From Microbacterium sp. Leaf159 (lineage in GTDB: Bacteria; Actinomycetota; Actinomycetes; Actinomycetales; Microbacteriaceae): DNA of 64,000 nt. Below, in pieces: positions 16,151-25,253 of this stretch. How positions within the stretch are numbered: the first letter of the stretch is position 1; every line of letters starts with the position of its first letter. Under the pieces are notes generated by a model that was not told where the DNA came from, ran no database searches, and was given only the letters and a program-made list of their open reading frames with translations. Both the position numbers and the translations under genes were made by a program. The stretch is from the NCBI RefSeq assembly GCF_001423615.1, contig NZ_LMOU01000001.1, positions 2,726,436 to 2,790,435 of the forward strand, given 5' to 3'.

Positions 16151-17635
16151 TTGAATGGAGGCATGTCATCCCGCACTCGCACCCTTGTCGATCAGGTCAT
16201 CGCCGACCTCGATCAGGTGCTCTCCGATGACGCGCTCGCGGGGTTGTCCGACGCCGAGCGGGTAGAGGTGCTGCAGGCGGCCGGCGCGGCGTTCCGGCGG
16301 GTCGAGGCCGTGGTGGTCGAGACGATCGCCTCGACAGATGCGGTGGACTTCCCGCATTCCACGGGCTGCCGCACGCCGAACGAACTCCTGCAGCGCACCC
16401 TGCTGACAGACGTGCGCGGGGCGTCACAGGTCGAGAAGGTCGTCGCCCTGATCCGACGAAACGTGAACCTGGTGTCGGGCGATCGACTGCCCGCGCGGTG
16501 GCCGGCATTGCGAGAGGCGATGCTCGACGGGGCGATCGGAGTCGCGGGGATGCTCGCGGCGACCGAGCCGCTCGAGAAGGTGGCGTATCGCCTCAGCGTC
16601 GATGATCGGCTCGAGGCCGACATGTGCCTCGCCCGGGCGGCACGAGGCATCAGACCTGATCCTGAGGGCGGCCCCGATGACGAGGTCCAGGGGCCCGCGC
16701 CCACTCTCGAAGAGCTGAAGCTGCTTGCCGAGACGCTGGTCGCGCTGCTCGACCCCGACGGAGACGAACCCGGCGATGAGCCCACCCGTCGACGAGGCAT
16801 CACCCTCGGGCGGGTGCGTGACGGATTGCGCTCGATCAAGGGGTATCTGACGCCCGAGGTCGCCGCGCAGTTGGAGCTGATCCTCGACGCGCAGAACAAC
16901 CCCAAGGGCGACGGTCCACCGAAGCCGGGCGTGGTGTTCACGCCGGGGGAGGGTGACGCCGAAGAAGATCCGTTCAACTCGGATCCGCGCAACGTGATCG
17001 ACGGACGCACGGCCGCGCAGAAGCGGCACGATGCTCTTGCCGCGGCGCTGGCGATCGCTGCACGCCACCGGGACATGCCCACGCTCGGAGGTGCGGGTCC
17101 GGTACTGGTCGTGACTGTCGATGCGAAAGACCTCGAGAACGGCACCGGGCGTGCGAGCGTCAGCGGTGCATGGGGGCAGCTGCCTGTGAGCGTCGCCTCG
17201 CACGTCGGATGCTCGGGAACGATCCAGCGGGTGCTCATGGATGAGGGGCGGATCATCGGGATCACGACCACGGATCGGGTGTTCACGGCGCATCAACGGC
17301 GGGCGATCGTCGCCCGGGACACGGAGTGTCTGATCCCCGGATGTCACGTTCCGGCGTCGTGGTGTGAGATCCATCACGTCGTCGAGCATTCCAGGGGCGG
17401 TCCGACGCATACGGACAACGGTGTGCCGTTGTGCTGGTGGCATCACCGAAGTCTGGGCACCTCCGGGTGGGAGATCCGCATGGACGACGGCCTTCCGCAG
17501 GTGCGGGGCCCGAGATGGTGGGATCCCGAACAGCGATGGCGCACCCCGCGACTCAGCGTTCCAGCGCGGTCGCAAGCGCAAGCGCAAGCGAAAGCGAACG
17601 CGCAAGCACCGCCGGTCTTCACGCAGGCAGGGTGA
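16151..17635 (+). CDS. DUF222 domain HNH endonuclease-like protein
   Basis: 494 residues (or 490 if the ATG at 16163 is used). The N-terminal DUF222 region (about 20-370) is mainly helical. The HNH nuclease domain at about 392-450 has CLIPGCHVPASWC (zinc-type Cys pair), EIHHVVEHSRGG with the catalytic His pair, TDNGVPLCWWHH, and the closing His. Such genes occur in many copies in Microbacteriaceae and related actinobacteria, and their biological role is unresolved. The C-terminus is low complexity, built from short QAQAKANAQA repeats. It stands alone between two intergenic regions, with no partner that would show a restriction or mobile function. Confidence 0.85.
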   Translation: MNGGMSSRTRTLVDQVIADLDQVLSDDALAGLSDAERVEVLQAAGAAFRRVEAVVVETIASTDAVDFPHSTGCRTPNELLQRTLLTDVRGASQVEKVVALIRRNVNLVSGDRLPARWPALREAMLDGAIGVAGMLAATEPLEKVAYRLSVDDRLEADMCLARAARGIRPDPEGGPDDEVQGPAPTLEELKLLAETLVALLDPDGDEPGDEPTRRRGITLGRVRDGLRSIKGYLTPEVAAQLELILDAQNNPKGDGPPKPGVVFTPGEGDAEEDPFNSDPRNVIDGRTAAQKRHDALAAALAIAARHRDMPTLGGAGPVLVVTVDAKDLENGTGRASVSGAWGQLPVSVASHVGCSGTIQRVLMDEGRIIGITTTDRVFTAHQRRAIVARDTECLIPGCHVPASWCEIHHVVEHSRGGPTHTDNGVPLCWWHHRSLGTSGWEIRMDDGLPQVRGPRWWDPEQRWRTPRLSVPARSQAQAQAKANAQAPPVFTQAG

Positions 17636-17640
17636 TGCGG

Positions 17641-18579
17641 CTACTGCTGTGCGCTTGCGTCTTCGGCCGCACCGAAGACGAGCGAGTCCTCGTCGTCGAC
17701 GGAGAGCGACAGAACCACGGTCTCGACGACCTCGTGCCCCTCGATCTGCTGCTCGATCTCGCGCAGGCGTCGGGCGACATCGTGTTCCCGGGCGTCGCCG
17801 GCCAGGTCGACCTCGGCGACGATGAACAGCCGGTTCGGTCCGACGTACTCGATGTGCAGGTAGGTGAGGCGCTGGATCTGCGGCGAACCGAGCAGCGCGC
17901 GCCCCACGCGGTCACGCAGCGCCGGCGACGCATTCGAGCCGACGAGGAACGCGATGTTGCGCCCGATCAGAATGATCGCCACGACACCGAGCAGGATTCC
18001 CACGAGGATCGATCCCACCGCATCCCAGGCAGCGACCCCGGTGATCTGATGCATCGCGATCGCCCCGGCGGCGAGGACGAGACCGATCAGGGCGGCCATG
18101 TCCTCGAAGAACACCGCGCGCAACGTCGTGTCGCTGGTGTCGAGCACATAGTCCCAGGTCGACGATCCGCGCTCACGCGCGAGGCGTCGCGACTTCACCA
18201 TCGCCTGCGTGAACGACGCGCCCTCCAGCACGAACGCGATGCCGAGCACCGTGTAGGCGACGGCGGGGCTCTCGACAGGTCCGGTCGCGGACAGCTCCTG
18301 CACGCCATGCATGATCGACACGATCGACCCTGCGGTGAAGATCCCGAAGGCGGCGATCAGCGACCAGACGAACGCCGCGCGACCATAACCGAGCGGGTGC
18401 CGCTCATCCTTCGCGCGGGCGCCACGGCGATCGGCGATGAGGAGGAAGATCTCGTTGCCGGCATCCGCCCACGAGTGCGCAGCCTCCGCCACCATCGACG
18501 CCGACGATGTGAGCACCGCCGCGACGGTCTTGGCGATCGCGACGAGGATGTTGGCGAGAAAAGCGATGATGACCGTCAC
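17641..18579 (-). CDS. Cation diffusion facilitator family transporter
   Basis: 312-residue CDF metal efflux protein. Residues 1-215 hold about six helices. Helix 2 has the metal-site pattern HSWADAGNE (about 35-43), a variant of HxxxD, and helix 5 carries a second site near ALIGLVLAAGAIAMHQITG. The C-terminal cytoplasmic domain (about 225-305) has the ferredoxin-like CDF fold with LTYLHIEYVGPNRLFIVAEVDL. The substrate is probably Zn2+, Fe2+ or a related divalent ion, exchanged for protons. The GTG start is 6 bases from a TAGCCT box, so it is probably leaderless. It is convergent with the HNH gene. Confidence 0.88.
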   Translation of the reverse strand: MTVIIAFLANILVAIAKTVAAVLTSSASMVAEAAHSWADAGNEIFLLIADRRGARAKDERHPLGYGRAAFVWSLIAAFGIFTAGSIVSIMHGVQELSATGPVESPAVAYTVLGIAFVLEGASFTQAMVKSRRLARERGSSTWDYVLDTSDTTLRAVFFEDMAALIGLVLAAGAIAMHQITGVAAWDAVGSILVGILLGVVAIILIGRNIAFLVGSNASPALRDRVGRALLGSPQIQRLTYLHIEYVGPNRLFIVAEVDLAGDAREHDVARRLREIEQQIEGHEVVETVVLSLSVDDEDSLVFGAAEDASAQQ

Positions 18580-18585
18580 GCGGTC

Positions 18586-18591
18586 AGGCTA
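18586..18591 (-). promoter_or_regulatory. -10 box (TAGCCT) of apparently leaderless CDF gene
   Basis: On the minus strand TAGCCT lies 6 bases before the GTG start at 18579. No clear -35 is visible. Confidence 0.45.
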
Positions 18592-18600
18592 CTCCTGCGG

Positions 18601-19428
18601 TCACGACGTGCGGGCGAGCGGCGTCTTCTCACCGGCCTCGACCGCGAACGGCAGCCAGTTCTCGACCGGCGCCAACGGGCACGGAGAGTAGTCGGTGTAC
18701 GCGCACTGCAGATTCCTGGCCCGATTGAAGTCCAGGATCACGCGACGGTCGTCCCCGCTCGGCAGCGCCACGGCGAGAGTCCTGCTCGCCCCGTAGGTCG
18801 TGACGCCGCTCGTCGAATCGCGGAACAGCAGCACCGCGGCATCCGCGCCCTGCCCGATCAGCGTGACGGAGGACTCGATGCCGTCCACCGCGAACCGCAC
18901 CTTGCCCGGCGTCGCATGCACGTGCTCGATCGACGGGATCGCCGCCGCGATGTCGATGTCGCGCACCGGCTCCGGCTCGAACACGCCCTCGATCACCCAG
19001 CGCTCGTCGGGCGCGAAGGTGGGAGTGCCGGCGTACTCGGTGCGCAGCGCATGCTCCGGATGCAGCGGCCGCACGATGTCCCGGCCGCCTCGCTTCGAGA
19101 CCTCGACCACGGCGTCCTCGAAACGAGCCCGATGGAAGGTGCGCTCGTCGATCACGCCCCACTGGTGCACCCCGCGCACCGCGACGCCGTCGACATCGAG
19201 CACCTGTCCGGCGTCGAGCTGCACGATCACGCCCTCAGGGCCCGTCGTCCAGGTGCCGGGCACGTCGTCGAAGCGCTGCGGCTCCTCGCTCAACAGGTTG
19301 AAGCTCGTGTACGCGAGAAAACTGTGCGGGGTCCGCCTCTGCGCCTCGATCCCGTCGTGCCAGTGCTGCCACTCCTGCACGAAGTCCAGGGCGGGTGCTG
19401 GGGGCGTCGTGGTGTCGGTGATCGTCAT
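18601..19428 (-). CDS. DUF1684 family protein
   Basis: 275-residue cytoplasmic protein recognised as DUF1684-like from its length, the ending pattern RVILDFNRARNLQCAYTDYSPCPLAPVENWLPFAVEAGEK, and conserved GxTTYGASRTLAVALP. The conserved Cys residues and the CP(L/P)xPxxN motif are typical of this family, whose function is unknown. It resembles a beta-rich fold. A strong Shine-Dalgarno (CCGGAGGA) precedes the ATG at 19428, which decides the start. It lies 22 bases upstream of the CDF start but is separated from it by that gene's own -10 box. Confidence 0.8.
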   Translation of the reverse strand: MTITDTTTPPAPALDFVQEWQHWHDGIEAQRRTPHSFLAYTSFNLLSEEPQRFDDVPGTWTTGPEGVIVQLDAGQVLDVDGVAVRGVHQWGVIDERTFHRARFEDAVVEVSKRGGRDIVRPLHPEHALRTEYAGTPTFAPDERWVIEGVFEPEPVRDIDIAAAIPSIEHVHATPGKVRFAVDGIESSVTLIGQGADAAVLLFRDSTSGVTTYGASRTLAVALPSGDDRRVILDFNRARNLQCAYTDYSPCPLAPVENWLPFAVEAGEKTPLARTS

Positions 19429-19620
19429 CTCTGTCCTCCGGTCCGATGCGATGTGCGGCTCACAGTAGCCAGCCCTGCTCCGGCGACGGCGCCCGCTGTC
19501 GGCCCGTGTCGTCCGGTGACGCCGCATGACGCTCGCAGAAGTTCTGTGACGCCGCCGACGCGCGTGCCGTGGGTGAGGCGAATGATGATCTGCATTCCCG
19601 ACCCCAGCCTGGAGGTTCAC

Positions 19621-21498
19621 ATGGTCGCCCAGAACGAGATCAGCCGCGGAGAGCGGCACGTCGACACGGTGCTGCTCGCACACGGCACCCCGCCGCAGGA
19701 GGTCGAGGTCCTCGTCGTCGGGGCGGGGCCATCGGGTCTCGCGACCGCACTCGAGCTCAACCGGCAGAAGGTCGACGTCGCCGTGGTCGATGCCGCGACC
19801 TCGTTCCGCCTGATCCGAGCCGGGGCGATGGGGCACAGCGCCCGCACGGTGGAGTTCTTCCAGCAGTGGCGCGTCGAGGACCGCATCCGCAGAGGCTGGA
19901 CCTTCCCGCCCGAGTGGAACCTCGGCACCACGTTCCGCACCTCCCTGATCGGCCACGACCTCACACGCCCCGGCACTCCGACCGGCCGCCCGGGCTTCAC
20001 CGGCCGCGCAGAGAACCCGTATTCGCTGGCCGAGTCGCTGCGCCGCCCGCAGACCGCCCTGCAGCAGGCGTTCCTCGACCAGCTCGCCGAACTCGACGTG
20101 CCGGTGGCCGGCGGATGGCGTCTGCTCTCGCTGCTCGAGAGCGCATCGGGGGCACCGGGCGCATCGGGGGCACCGGGCGCATCGGGGGCACCGAGCGCAT
20201 CGGGTGCGTCGAGTGCATCGGCTGACCAGCAGGATGCCGGAGCACGCGACGGCATCATCGCAACCGTCGAGCATGTCGAGACCGGCGCCGTCCGTCGCAT
20301 CCGAGCGAAGTACGTGGTCGGTGCCGACGGCGCCCGCAGCACCGTGCGCACCCTCGCGGGAATCGAACGGGACGGCGCCTATGCGACGGATCGGCACTTC
20401 CGTTTCGTGGTGCGCACCGACGGCGACTACGCCGGCCGCGACCCGTTCCCGAGCGCGGTGAACGTGATCGTGAATGGCATCCACTCCGGCTTCCTCGCAG
20501 CTCTCAACGAGACCGACTGGCGTGTCTACGCGGGGCCGTATCCGATTGAGCACACGCCCACCGAAGAGGAGCTGCTGGCGCTCGCCCGCGCGGCCTTCGG
20601 CTCGGATCTCGCGCTGCAGGTCGTCGACGTGACCCCGTACTTCAAGAGCACTCGGCTCGCGAAGACCTTCCGGCAGGGCCGAGTGCTGCTCGTCGGCGAT
20701 GCCGCACACGTGCGCACGCCCGGCGGCAACCTCGGTGAGGGGTTCGGCGACGTGTTCAACCTCGGGTGGAAGCTTGCGGCAGTCCTGCGCGGCACCGGCG
20801 GTGACGCCCTGCTCGACTCCTACGACCGTGAACGCCGCCCGCACAATGCCCGCGTCGGCGCCTCGGCCAAGGCGCGCGCCGACCGCACCGAGAGCAACGT
20901 CGACGAGGCCCGCCGACTCGGATTCCCCGCAGACGACGACACGAGTCCCGAGGCCGAGGAGCGACGCGACCGCATCCGCGAGATCCTCGCTCAGGGCCAG
21001 CGTCGCGACGTCGGCGTCTACTTCGACGAGCGCTACGACGACTCCCCGGTCATCGCCTACGAGCCCGACCAGGCCGCGACCGAGACACCCTGGGATGCCG
21101 GCGTCTATGTGCCCGGCGGTCGTCCGGGGCATCGCGCACCCAACGGCATCATCGACCCGTACGGCGTCACTCTCTACGACCGCATCGGAGGCGACGCGGC
21201 CCTGCTCGTGCTCTCCGACGACGTCTCCGCGGTCGCCGGGTTCACCGAGGCGGCGCGGGAGCGGGCCATCGGTCTCGAGGTGATCCACCTCCCCGATGCC
21301 GGCGCGCGCGAACTCTACGGGGCTCCCTTCGCACTGGTCCGACCCGACCACCACGTCGCATGGCGAGGCGCGGACGCATCGAGTGCCGCAGCGGTCCTCG
21401 ACCGCGTCTACGGGCGCACTCCCGCCAGCGACACCCTCGTGACTGCACGCACGGATGCAGCCGCGGAGACCCCCGCGACAGCATCCGCGACCCTCTGA
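19621..21498 (+). CDS. FAD-dependent aromatic hydroxylase (PheA/TfdB-like)
   Basis: 625-residue flavoprotein monooxygenase. The FAD Rossmann motif GAGPSGLATALELNRQ is near residue 38, the substrate-domain segment GADGARSTVR near 237, and the second FAD motif GDAAH near 359. The C-terminus (about 470-600) is a thioredoxin-like domain as in phenol hydroxylases. In the GD motif region the sequence reads HVRTPGGNLGEGFGDVFNLGWKLA (split here as HVRTPGGNLG and EGFGDVFNLGWKLA), which deviates from the common PxGGxGxNxGxxDAxNL form. An 18-bp tandem repeat inserts a Ser/Ala/Gly/Pro loop at about 175-200. The start at 19621 is fixed by GGAGG 8 bases upstream. It likely hydroxylates an aromatic taken up by the downstream transporter. 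Confidence 0.85.
   Translation: MVAQNEISRGERHVDTVLLAHGTPPQEVEVLVVGAGPSGLATALELNRQKVDVAVVDAATSFRLIRAGAMGHSARTVEFFQQWRVEDRIRRGWTFPPEWNLGTTFRTSLIGHDLTRPGTPTGRPGFTGRAENPYSLAESLRRPQTALQQAFLDQLAELDVPVAGGWRLLSLLESASGAPGASGAPGASGAPSASGASSASADQQDAGARDGIIATVEHVETGAVRRIRAKYVVGADGARSTVRTLAGIERDGAYATDRHFRFVVRTDGDYAGRDPFPSAVNVIVNGIHSGFLAALNETDWRVYAGPYPIEHTPTEEELLALARAAFGSDLALQVVDVTPYFKSTRLAKTFRQGRVLLVGDAAHVRTPGGNLGEGFGDVFNLGWKLAAVLRGTGGDALLDSYDRERRPHNARVGASAKARADRTESNVDEARRLGFPADDDTSPEAEERRDRIREILAQGQRRDVGVYFDERYDDSPVIAYEPDQAATETPWDAGVYVPGGRPGHRAPNGIIDPYGVTLYDRIGGDAALLVLSDDVSAVAGFTEAARERAIGLEVIHLPDAGARELYGAPFALVRPDHHVAWRGADASSAAAVLDRVYGRTPASDTLVTARTDAAAETPATASATL
20143..20214 (+). repeat. 18-bp tandem repeat (4 copies) in the FAD monooxygenase
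   Basis: Unit GCATCGGGGGCACCGGGC repeated from 20143, identical in the first two copies and diverging in the third and fourth, with a partial fifth. It stays in frame and encodes an ASGAPG-type loop that is absent from typical family members. Confidence 0.85.
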
Positions 21499-21585
21499 TC
21501 GCCCGTCGTCGGAGTCCTCCGACGACGACATGTGACGTCAGGTTTCGTCGCCGGAACCTTTGTGACACCGCCCTATCGTCGGCCG

Positions 21586-21601
21586 CCTGACCCGCGTCAG
21601 G
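21586..21601. promoter_or_regulatory. Inverted repeat upstream of binding-protein gene
   Basis: CCTGAC-N4-GTCAGG lies about 50 bases before the substrate-binding protein gene, downstream of a possible -10 (TATCGT, 21575-21580). It may be an operator for the transporter operon. The 155-base gap before the gene contains no other recognisable element. Confidence 0.35.
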
Positions 21602-21653
21602 ATGGCCACCACCCGCACCGAGACAAGCCAGACACCGCAGAACGGAACAGCTC

Positions 21654-23186
21654 ATGACCCGCAGATTCACTCGACTTCGAACCGCAGCCGCAGCGCTGCT
21701 CGTGGGAGCCCTGGCGCTCACCGCGTGCGCCGCGACCCCGGCGTCGAGCAGCTCGGACGACGAGGGCGGCGAGTCCGTCCTCCGCTGGGCCGCGACCCTG
21801 CCCGCTCACTGGGACCCGATCGTGCAGGGCTCCGGATTCGGCTTCAACCTGACCGCGCTCGCCTACGCCTCGCTCACCGAGATCGATGAGAAGGGCGAGG
21901 CGGCCCCCGGGCTCGCCGAGAGCTGGGACTACAACGCCGAGGGCACCGCGGTCACGTTCCACCTGCGTGACGAACTGGTCTTCCAGGATGGCGAGCCGCT
22001 GAACGCCGAGGCCGTGAAGCTCTACATCGAGCGCGCCAAGACACAGGAGAACTCGGCGCTGTTCGGCGACCTGACCTCGATCGAGTCGGTCACGGCCGAC
22101 AGCGAGACCGACGTCACGGTGCACCTCAACCAGGTCGACCACCAGATCCCGCTGCTGCTGGGCAAGCGCACGGCGCAGATCACGAGCCCGCTCGCCGCCG
22201 AGGACCCGGCGAAGCTCGACCAGTGGCCCGTCGGCGCCGGCCCCTTCACGGTCACCGAGTACGTGCCAGAGTCGCACATCTACTTCGAGAAGAACCCCGA
22301 CTACTGGGATGCCGACAACATCCACATCGATCGGGTCGAGCTCTCGACCGCTCCCGACCCGTCGACGCTCGTCGCCTCGATCCAGACCGGTGTCTACGAC
22401 TTCGCCTACGGCCTCGCCCCGGCACAGTACGACGCCGCGACCGACGCGGGTCTCGACGTCGCGACGCACCCGGTGTACTCGGCATCGAACCTCAGCCTCA
22501 ACATCAACAAGGCGCCGTTCGACGATCCGGCCGTGGTCGACGCGGTCCGTCACGCGATCGACCGCGACGAGCTCGTCGAGAAGGTCACGTTCGGTCTCGG
22601 CTACGCGACCACGCAGCCGTTCCCCGAGGGATACATCGCCTACGACGACGAGTCCGAGGACCTCTGGCCCTACGACCCCGAGGAGTCCAAGAAGATCCTC
22701 GCGGACGCCGGGTACGAGCCGGGTGAGATCGTCGTCGACTTCGTGGTCAGCGCGGATGCCGTCATCAACGAGGTCATCCAGGCGCAGCTCGCGGCCGTCG
22801 GCATCACCGCCAACATCACGGTGGCTCCCGACTGGGCGACGCCCTTCTTCGCGAAGGACCTCGTGCTCTCGACCTACGGCACCACCGGCCGCGAGTCGCC
22901 GGTGCAGACGCTGACGGCGCACTTCGGCAAGGACGGTCCGCTCAACCTCTCGAGCCCGTACGTTCCCGAGGGCTTCGACGAGGCGATCAAGGTCGCCCGT
23001 GAGACGCCGCTCGATTCGCCGGACTACGCCGAGAACCTGCAGGACGCCACGCGCGCAGGCCTGCAGAGCGGCGCCCTCGTCTTCACCGTGGGCACACCCA
23101 CGCTCATCGTGAAGTCGCCGAAGGTCTCGGACCTGCCTCAGATCCCGGGGCAGATCAGCCTGACCGGCGTCACCATCAGCGACTAG
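21654..23186 (+). CDS. ABC transporter substrate-binding lipoprotein (family 5)
   Basis: 510-residue extracytoplasmic solute-binding protein of the peptide/nickel type. The basic N-terminus and hydrophobic helix end in LTAC with the lipidated Cys at residue 25, followed by a Ser-rich linker. Family-5 landmarks: WDPIVQGSGFGFNLTALAYASL, LAESWDYNAEGTAVTFHLRDELVFQDGEPLNAE (residues split by typical spacing), AGPFTVTEYVPESHIYFEKNPDYW, LNINKAPFDDPAVVDAVRHAIDRDEL. It delivers the substrate to the permeases encoded after a strong hairpin. The neighbouring oxidative enzymes suggest a non-peptide ligand. Confidence 0.93.
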   Translation: MTRRFTRLRTAAAALLVGALALTACAATPASSSSDDEGGESVLRWAATLPAHWDPIVQGSGFGFNLTALAYASLTEIDEKGEAAPGLAESWDYNAEGTAVTFHLRDELVFQDGEPLNAEAVKLYIERAKTQENSALFGDLTSIESVTADSETDVTVHLNQVDHQIPLLLGKRTAQITSPLAAEDPAKLDQWPVGAGPFTVTEYVPESHIYFEKNPDYWDADNIHIDRVELSTAPDPSTLVASIQTGVYDFAYGLAPAQYDAATDAGLDVATHPVYSASNLSLNINKAPFDDPAVVDAVRHAIDRDELVEKVTFGLGYATTQPFPEGYIAYDDESEDLWPYDPEESKKILADAGYEPGEIVVDFVVSADAVINEVIQAQLAAVGITANITVAPDWATPFFAKDLVLSTYGTTGRESPVQTLTAHFGKDGPLNLSSPYVPEGFDEAIKVARETPLDSPDYAENLQDATRAGLQSGALVFTVGTPTLIVKSPKVSDLPQIPGQISLTGVTISD

Positions 23187-23194
23187 CGGATGCC

Positions 23195-23226
23195 GCGGGC
23201 CCCCTGCCGCACTGCAGGGGGCCCGC
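23195..23226 (+). terminator. Strong hairpin between binding protein and permease genes
   Basis: Perfect 13-bp GC-rich stem (23195-23207 and 23214-23226, arm GCGGGCCCCCTGC) with a 6-base loop, starting 9 bases after the stop codon of the binding-protein gene. With no T-tract it probably acts as a 3'-end stabiliser or partial terminator, raising binding-protein mRNA over permease mRNA. Confidence 0.75.
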
Positions 23227-23275
23227 ACCCGACCTGCCGACAGGCAGAACAGACAAGACAGGAAAGGAGCACAGC

Positions 23276-24322
23276 ATGACCGCCCTCGCCTCGGCACCCG
23301 TGCAGAAGCCCGGTGCTGTGACCGCGAACGCCGCCGGCACACCGCTCCGCGCCGGCGCGCACCTCGCGACAGCGGGTCGCCTGATCGGCCATACCGTGAT
23401 CGTGTTCGCGACGGTCTTCCTGTTCGCGACCTTCATCACCTTCGCGCTGCAGGGTCTCAGCGGCCTCAGCCCCGCGCACCTGCAGCTCTCAGAGTCGGCC
23501 ACCCCCGAGCAGATCGCCGCCCTCGAGCACCAGTGGGGCCTCGACCGGCCGTTCATCGTGCAGTACCTCGACTGGTTCGGCGGCATCCTGCAGGGCGACC
23601 TCGGCAACAGCTGGTACAACGGCGCCCCGGTGGCCGATCTGCTCGTCTCCCGTGCCGCGATCAGCCTGTCGGTCGCCGGCCTGGCACTGGTCATCGGCAT
23701 CGTGTTCGGATTCGGGCTCGGTGTTCTCGCCGCGGCCTACCCGACCAGCATCCTCGACCGCTCCATCACCGGCTTCACGACCGTGATCTCGGTCATGCCC
23801 TCGTTCGTCGTCGGCATCGCGCTCGTCGCGGTCTTCGCCGTGACGCTCGGCTGGTTCCCCTCGGCCGGGTACATCCCCCTCGAACAGGGCGGCGTCGGAC
23901 TCTGGCTCTGGCACCTGTGGCTGCCCGCCATCGCCCTCAGCTTCGACACGGTCGCCGACCTCGCAAGGCAGATGCGCGTCGGTCTCATCCAGGCCTACCG
24001 CGAGAACTTCGTCACCGGCGCGCAGATGCGCGGCCTCAGCTCTCGCCGCATCTTCTTCGTGCACGCGCTGCGCAACGGCGCAGGTCCTGCGCTGACGGTG
24101 CTCGGCATGAAGTTCCCGGCACTCCTCGGCGGCGCCGTGGTCACCGAGGCGATCTTCGGCCTCGCCGGCTTCGGCAAGTTCGCCGCCGACTCCGCCAACC
24201 GCGGTGACGTTCCGGCGGTGCAGGGAGTGCTCGTGATCGCGATCGTCCTGGTCGTGGTCTTCAACCTCATCGTCAACCTGCTGCTGGTGCGACTCAACCC
24301 CGCGTCGGCGAGAGGAGTCTGA
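23276..24322 (+). CDS. Peptide/nickel-type ABC permease (DppB-like)
   Basis: 348-residue permease. A hydrophilic N-terminal extension (about 35 residues) precedes the first helix (GHTVIVFATVFLFATFITFAL). HQWGLDRPFIVQYLDWFGGILQGDLGNSW is the typical periplasmic segment. The coupling loop near residue 250 reads GAQMRGLSSRRIFFVHALRNGAGPALTVLG, with a Gly-rich final helix. It is preceded by AGGAAAGGAG. It is partner of the next permease, which starts 1 base after its stop. Confidence 0.92.
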   Translation: MTALASAPVQKPGAVTANAAGTPLRAGAHLATAGRLIGHTVIVFATVFLFATFITFALQGLSGLSPAHLQLSESATPEQIAALEHQWGLDRPFIVQYLDWFGGILQGDLGNSWYNGAPVADLLVSRAAISLSVAGLALVIGIVFGFGLGVLAAAYPTSILDRSITGFTTVISVMPSFVVGIALVAVFAVTLGWFPSAGYIPLEQGGVGLWLWHLWLPAIALSFDTVADLARQMRVGLIQAYRENFVTGAQMRGLSSRRIFFVHALRNGAGPALTVLGMKFPALLGGAVVTEAIFGLAGFGKFAADSANRGDVPAVQGVLVIAIVLVVVFNLIVNLLLVRLNPASARGV

Positions 24323-24323
24323 G

Positions 24324-25253
24324 ATGATCCGTCGCATCCTCGCGCTGCCGGCCGGCCGTTTCGCCCTGGCCTTCCTGGTCTTCATCGCGATCCTCGCGTT
24401 CGCCGGGCCCGCGCTGGCGCCCTACGACCCGCTGCTCGGAACGCCCGAGGTGCTCGCGCACCCGTCGGCAGTGCACTGGCTGGGCACCGACTACCTCGGT
24501 CGCGACGTGCTCAGCCGCATCCTCGCGGGTGCCCCCATCAGCGTGTTCGGGGCCGTGCAGGTCGCGGTCATCGCGCTGTTCGCCGGGGCGATCCCCGGCA
24601 TCCTGTCGGTGTATCTCGGCCGCGTGTTCGAGTGGCTCACACTGCGATTCGTCGACACCCTCATCGCGCTCCCGTTCCTCGTGTTCGCGGTCGCGGCGAC
24701 CGCGCTGCTCGGCAACGGCATCCCGCAGGCGATGCTCACGGTCGGCATCCTCGTCTCCCCGCTCTTCTACCGGGTCTCCCGGGCGGCGACTCTGAGCGTG
24801 GCGAAGTCGCAATACGTCGAGGCGGCGATCCTCTCGGGTGCACGCACCGGGTGGATCGTCCGCACGCACGTGTGGTCGAAGGTCCTGCCGCCGATCGCGA
24901 TCGCCACCGCCAACACGCTCGGAGTCGGCTTCGTGATCGTCTCGAGCCTGACGTTCCTCGGCATCGGCATCCAGCCGCCGGCGCCGTCGTGGGGCGGGGT
25001 GCTCGCCAGCGACCTCGGCTACCTCACCCAGCGACCGTATGCGCCGATCTTCACGACCGTGCTGATCATGCTCTCGGTCTGGGCGTTCAACCTGCTCGCC
25101 GACGTGATCCGCGACGTCGCGGGGGAGTCCGGCCGCACGCTCCTCACCGAGAGGGATGCCGCGCGCAGCCGCCGCATCCGCCGTGCCCACGACCGCAAGA
25201 ACCCGCCGGCATCCGCATCCGCGGACGCCCTCGTCGGAAGGACTTCGTCATGA
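24324..25253 (+). CDS. Peptide/nickel-type ABC permease (DppC-like)
   Basis: 309-residue permease. N-terminal helix FALAFLVFIAILAFAGPAL, then the diagnostic WLGTDYLGRDVLSRILAG near residue 51, five further helices, coupling loop EAAILSGARTGWIVRTHVW near 165 and the C-terminal signature IQPPAPSWGGVLASD followed by WAFNLLADVIRD. The C-terminal tail is basic (RSRRIRRAHDRK). The next gene begins inside its stop (ATGA), so the subunits are co-translated. Together with the preceding permease it forms the membrane channel of this importer. Confidence 0.92.
   Translation: MIRRILALPAGRFALAFLVFIAILAFAGPALAPYDPLLGTPEVLAHPSAVHWLGTDYLGRDVLSRILAGAPISVFGAVQVAVIALFAGAIPGILSVYLGRVFEWLTLRFVDTLIALPFLVFAVAATALLGNGIPQAMLTVGILVSPLFYRVSRAATLSVAKSQYVEAAILSGARTGWIVRTHVWSKVLPPIAIATANTLGVGFVIVSSLTFLGIGIQPPAPSWGGVLASDLGYLTQRPYAPIFTTVLIMLSVWAFNLLADVIRDVAGESGRTLLTERDAARSRRIRRAHDRKNPPASASADALVGRTSS

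Noticed and set aside
16151..17635. DUF222-HNH gene considered as a mobile intron or homing endonuclease
   Set aside because: No intron structure, flanking repeats or interrupted gene; this family is normally chromosomal in related genera.
17431..21498. 1355-residue frame joining non-coding sequence to the FAD monooxygenase
   Set aside because: The N-terminal 730 residues overlap the real CDF and DUF1684 genes on the other strand and are low-complexity; the monooxygenase has its own Shine-Dalgarno and ATG at 19621.
18601..21531. 976-residue minus-strand frame covering the FAD monooxygenase
   Set aside because: Only the last 275 residues (DUF1684) look like protein; the rest is antisense to the monooxygenase.
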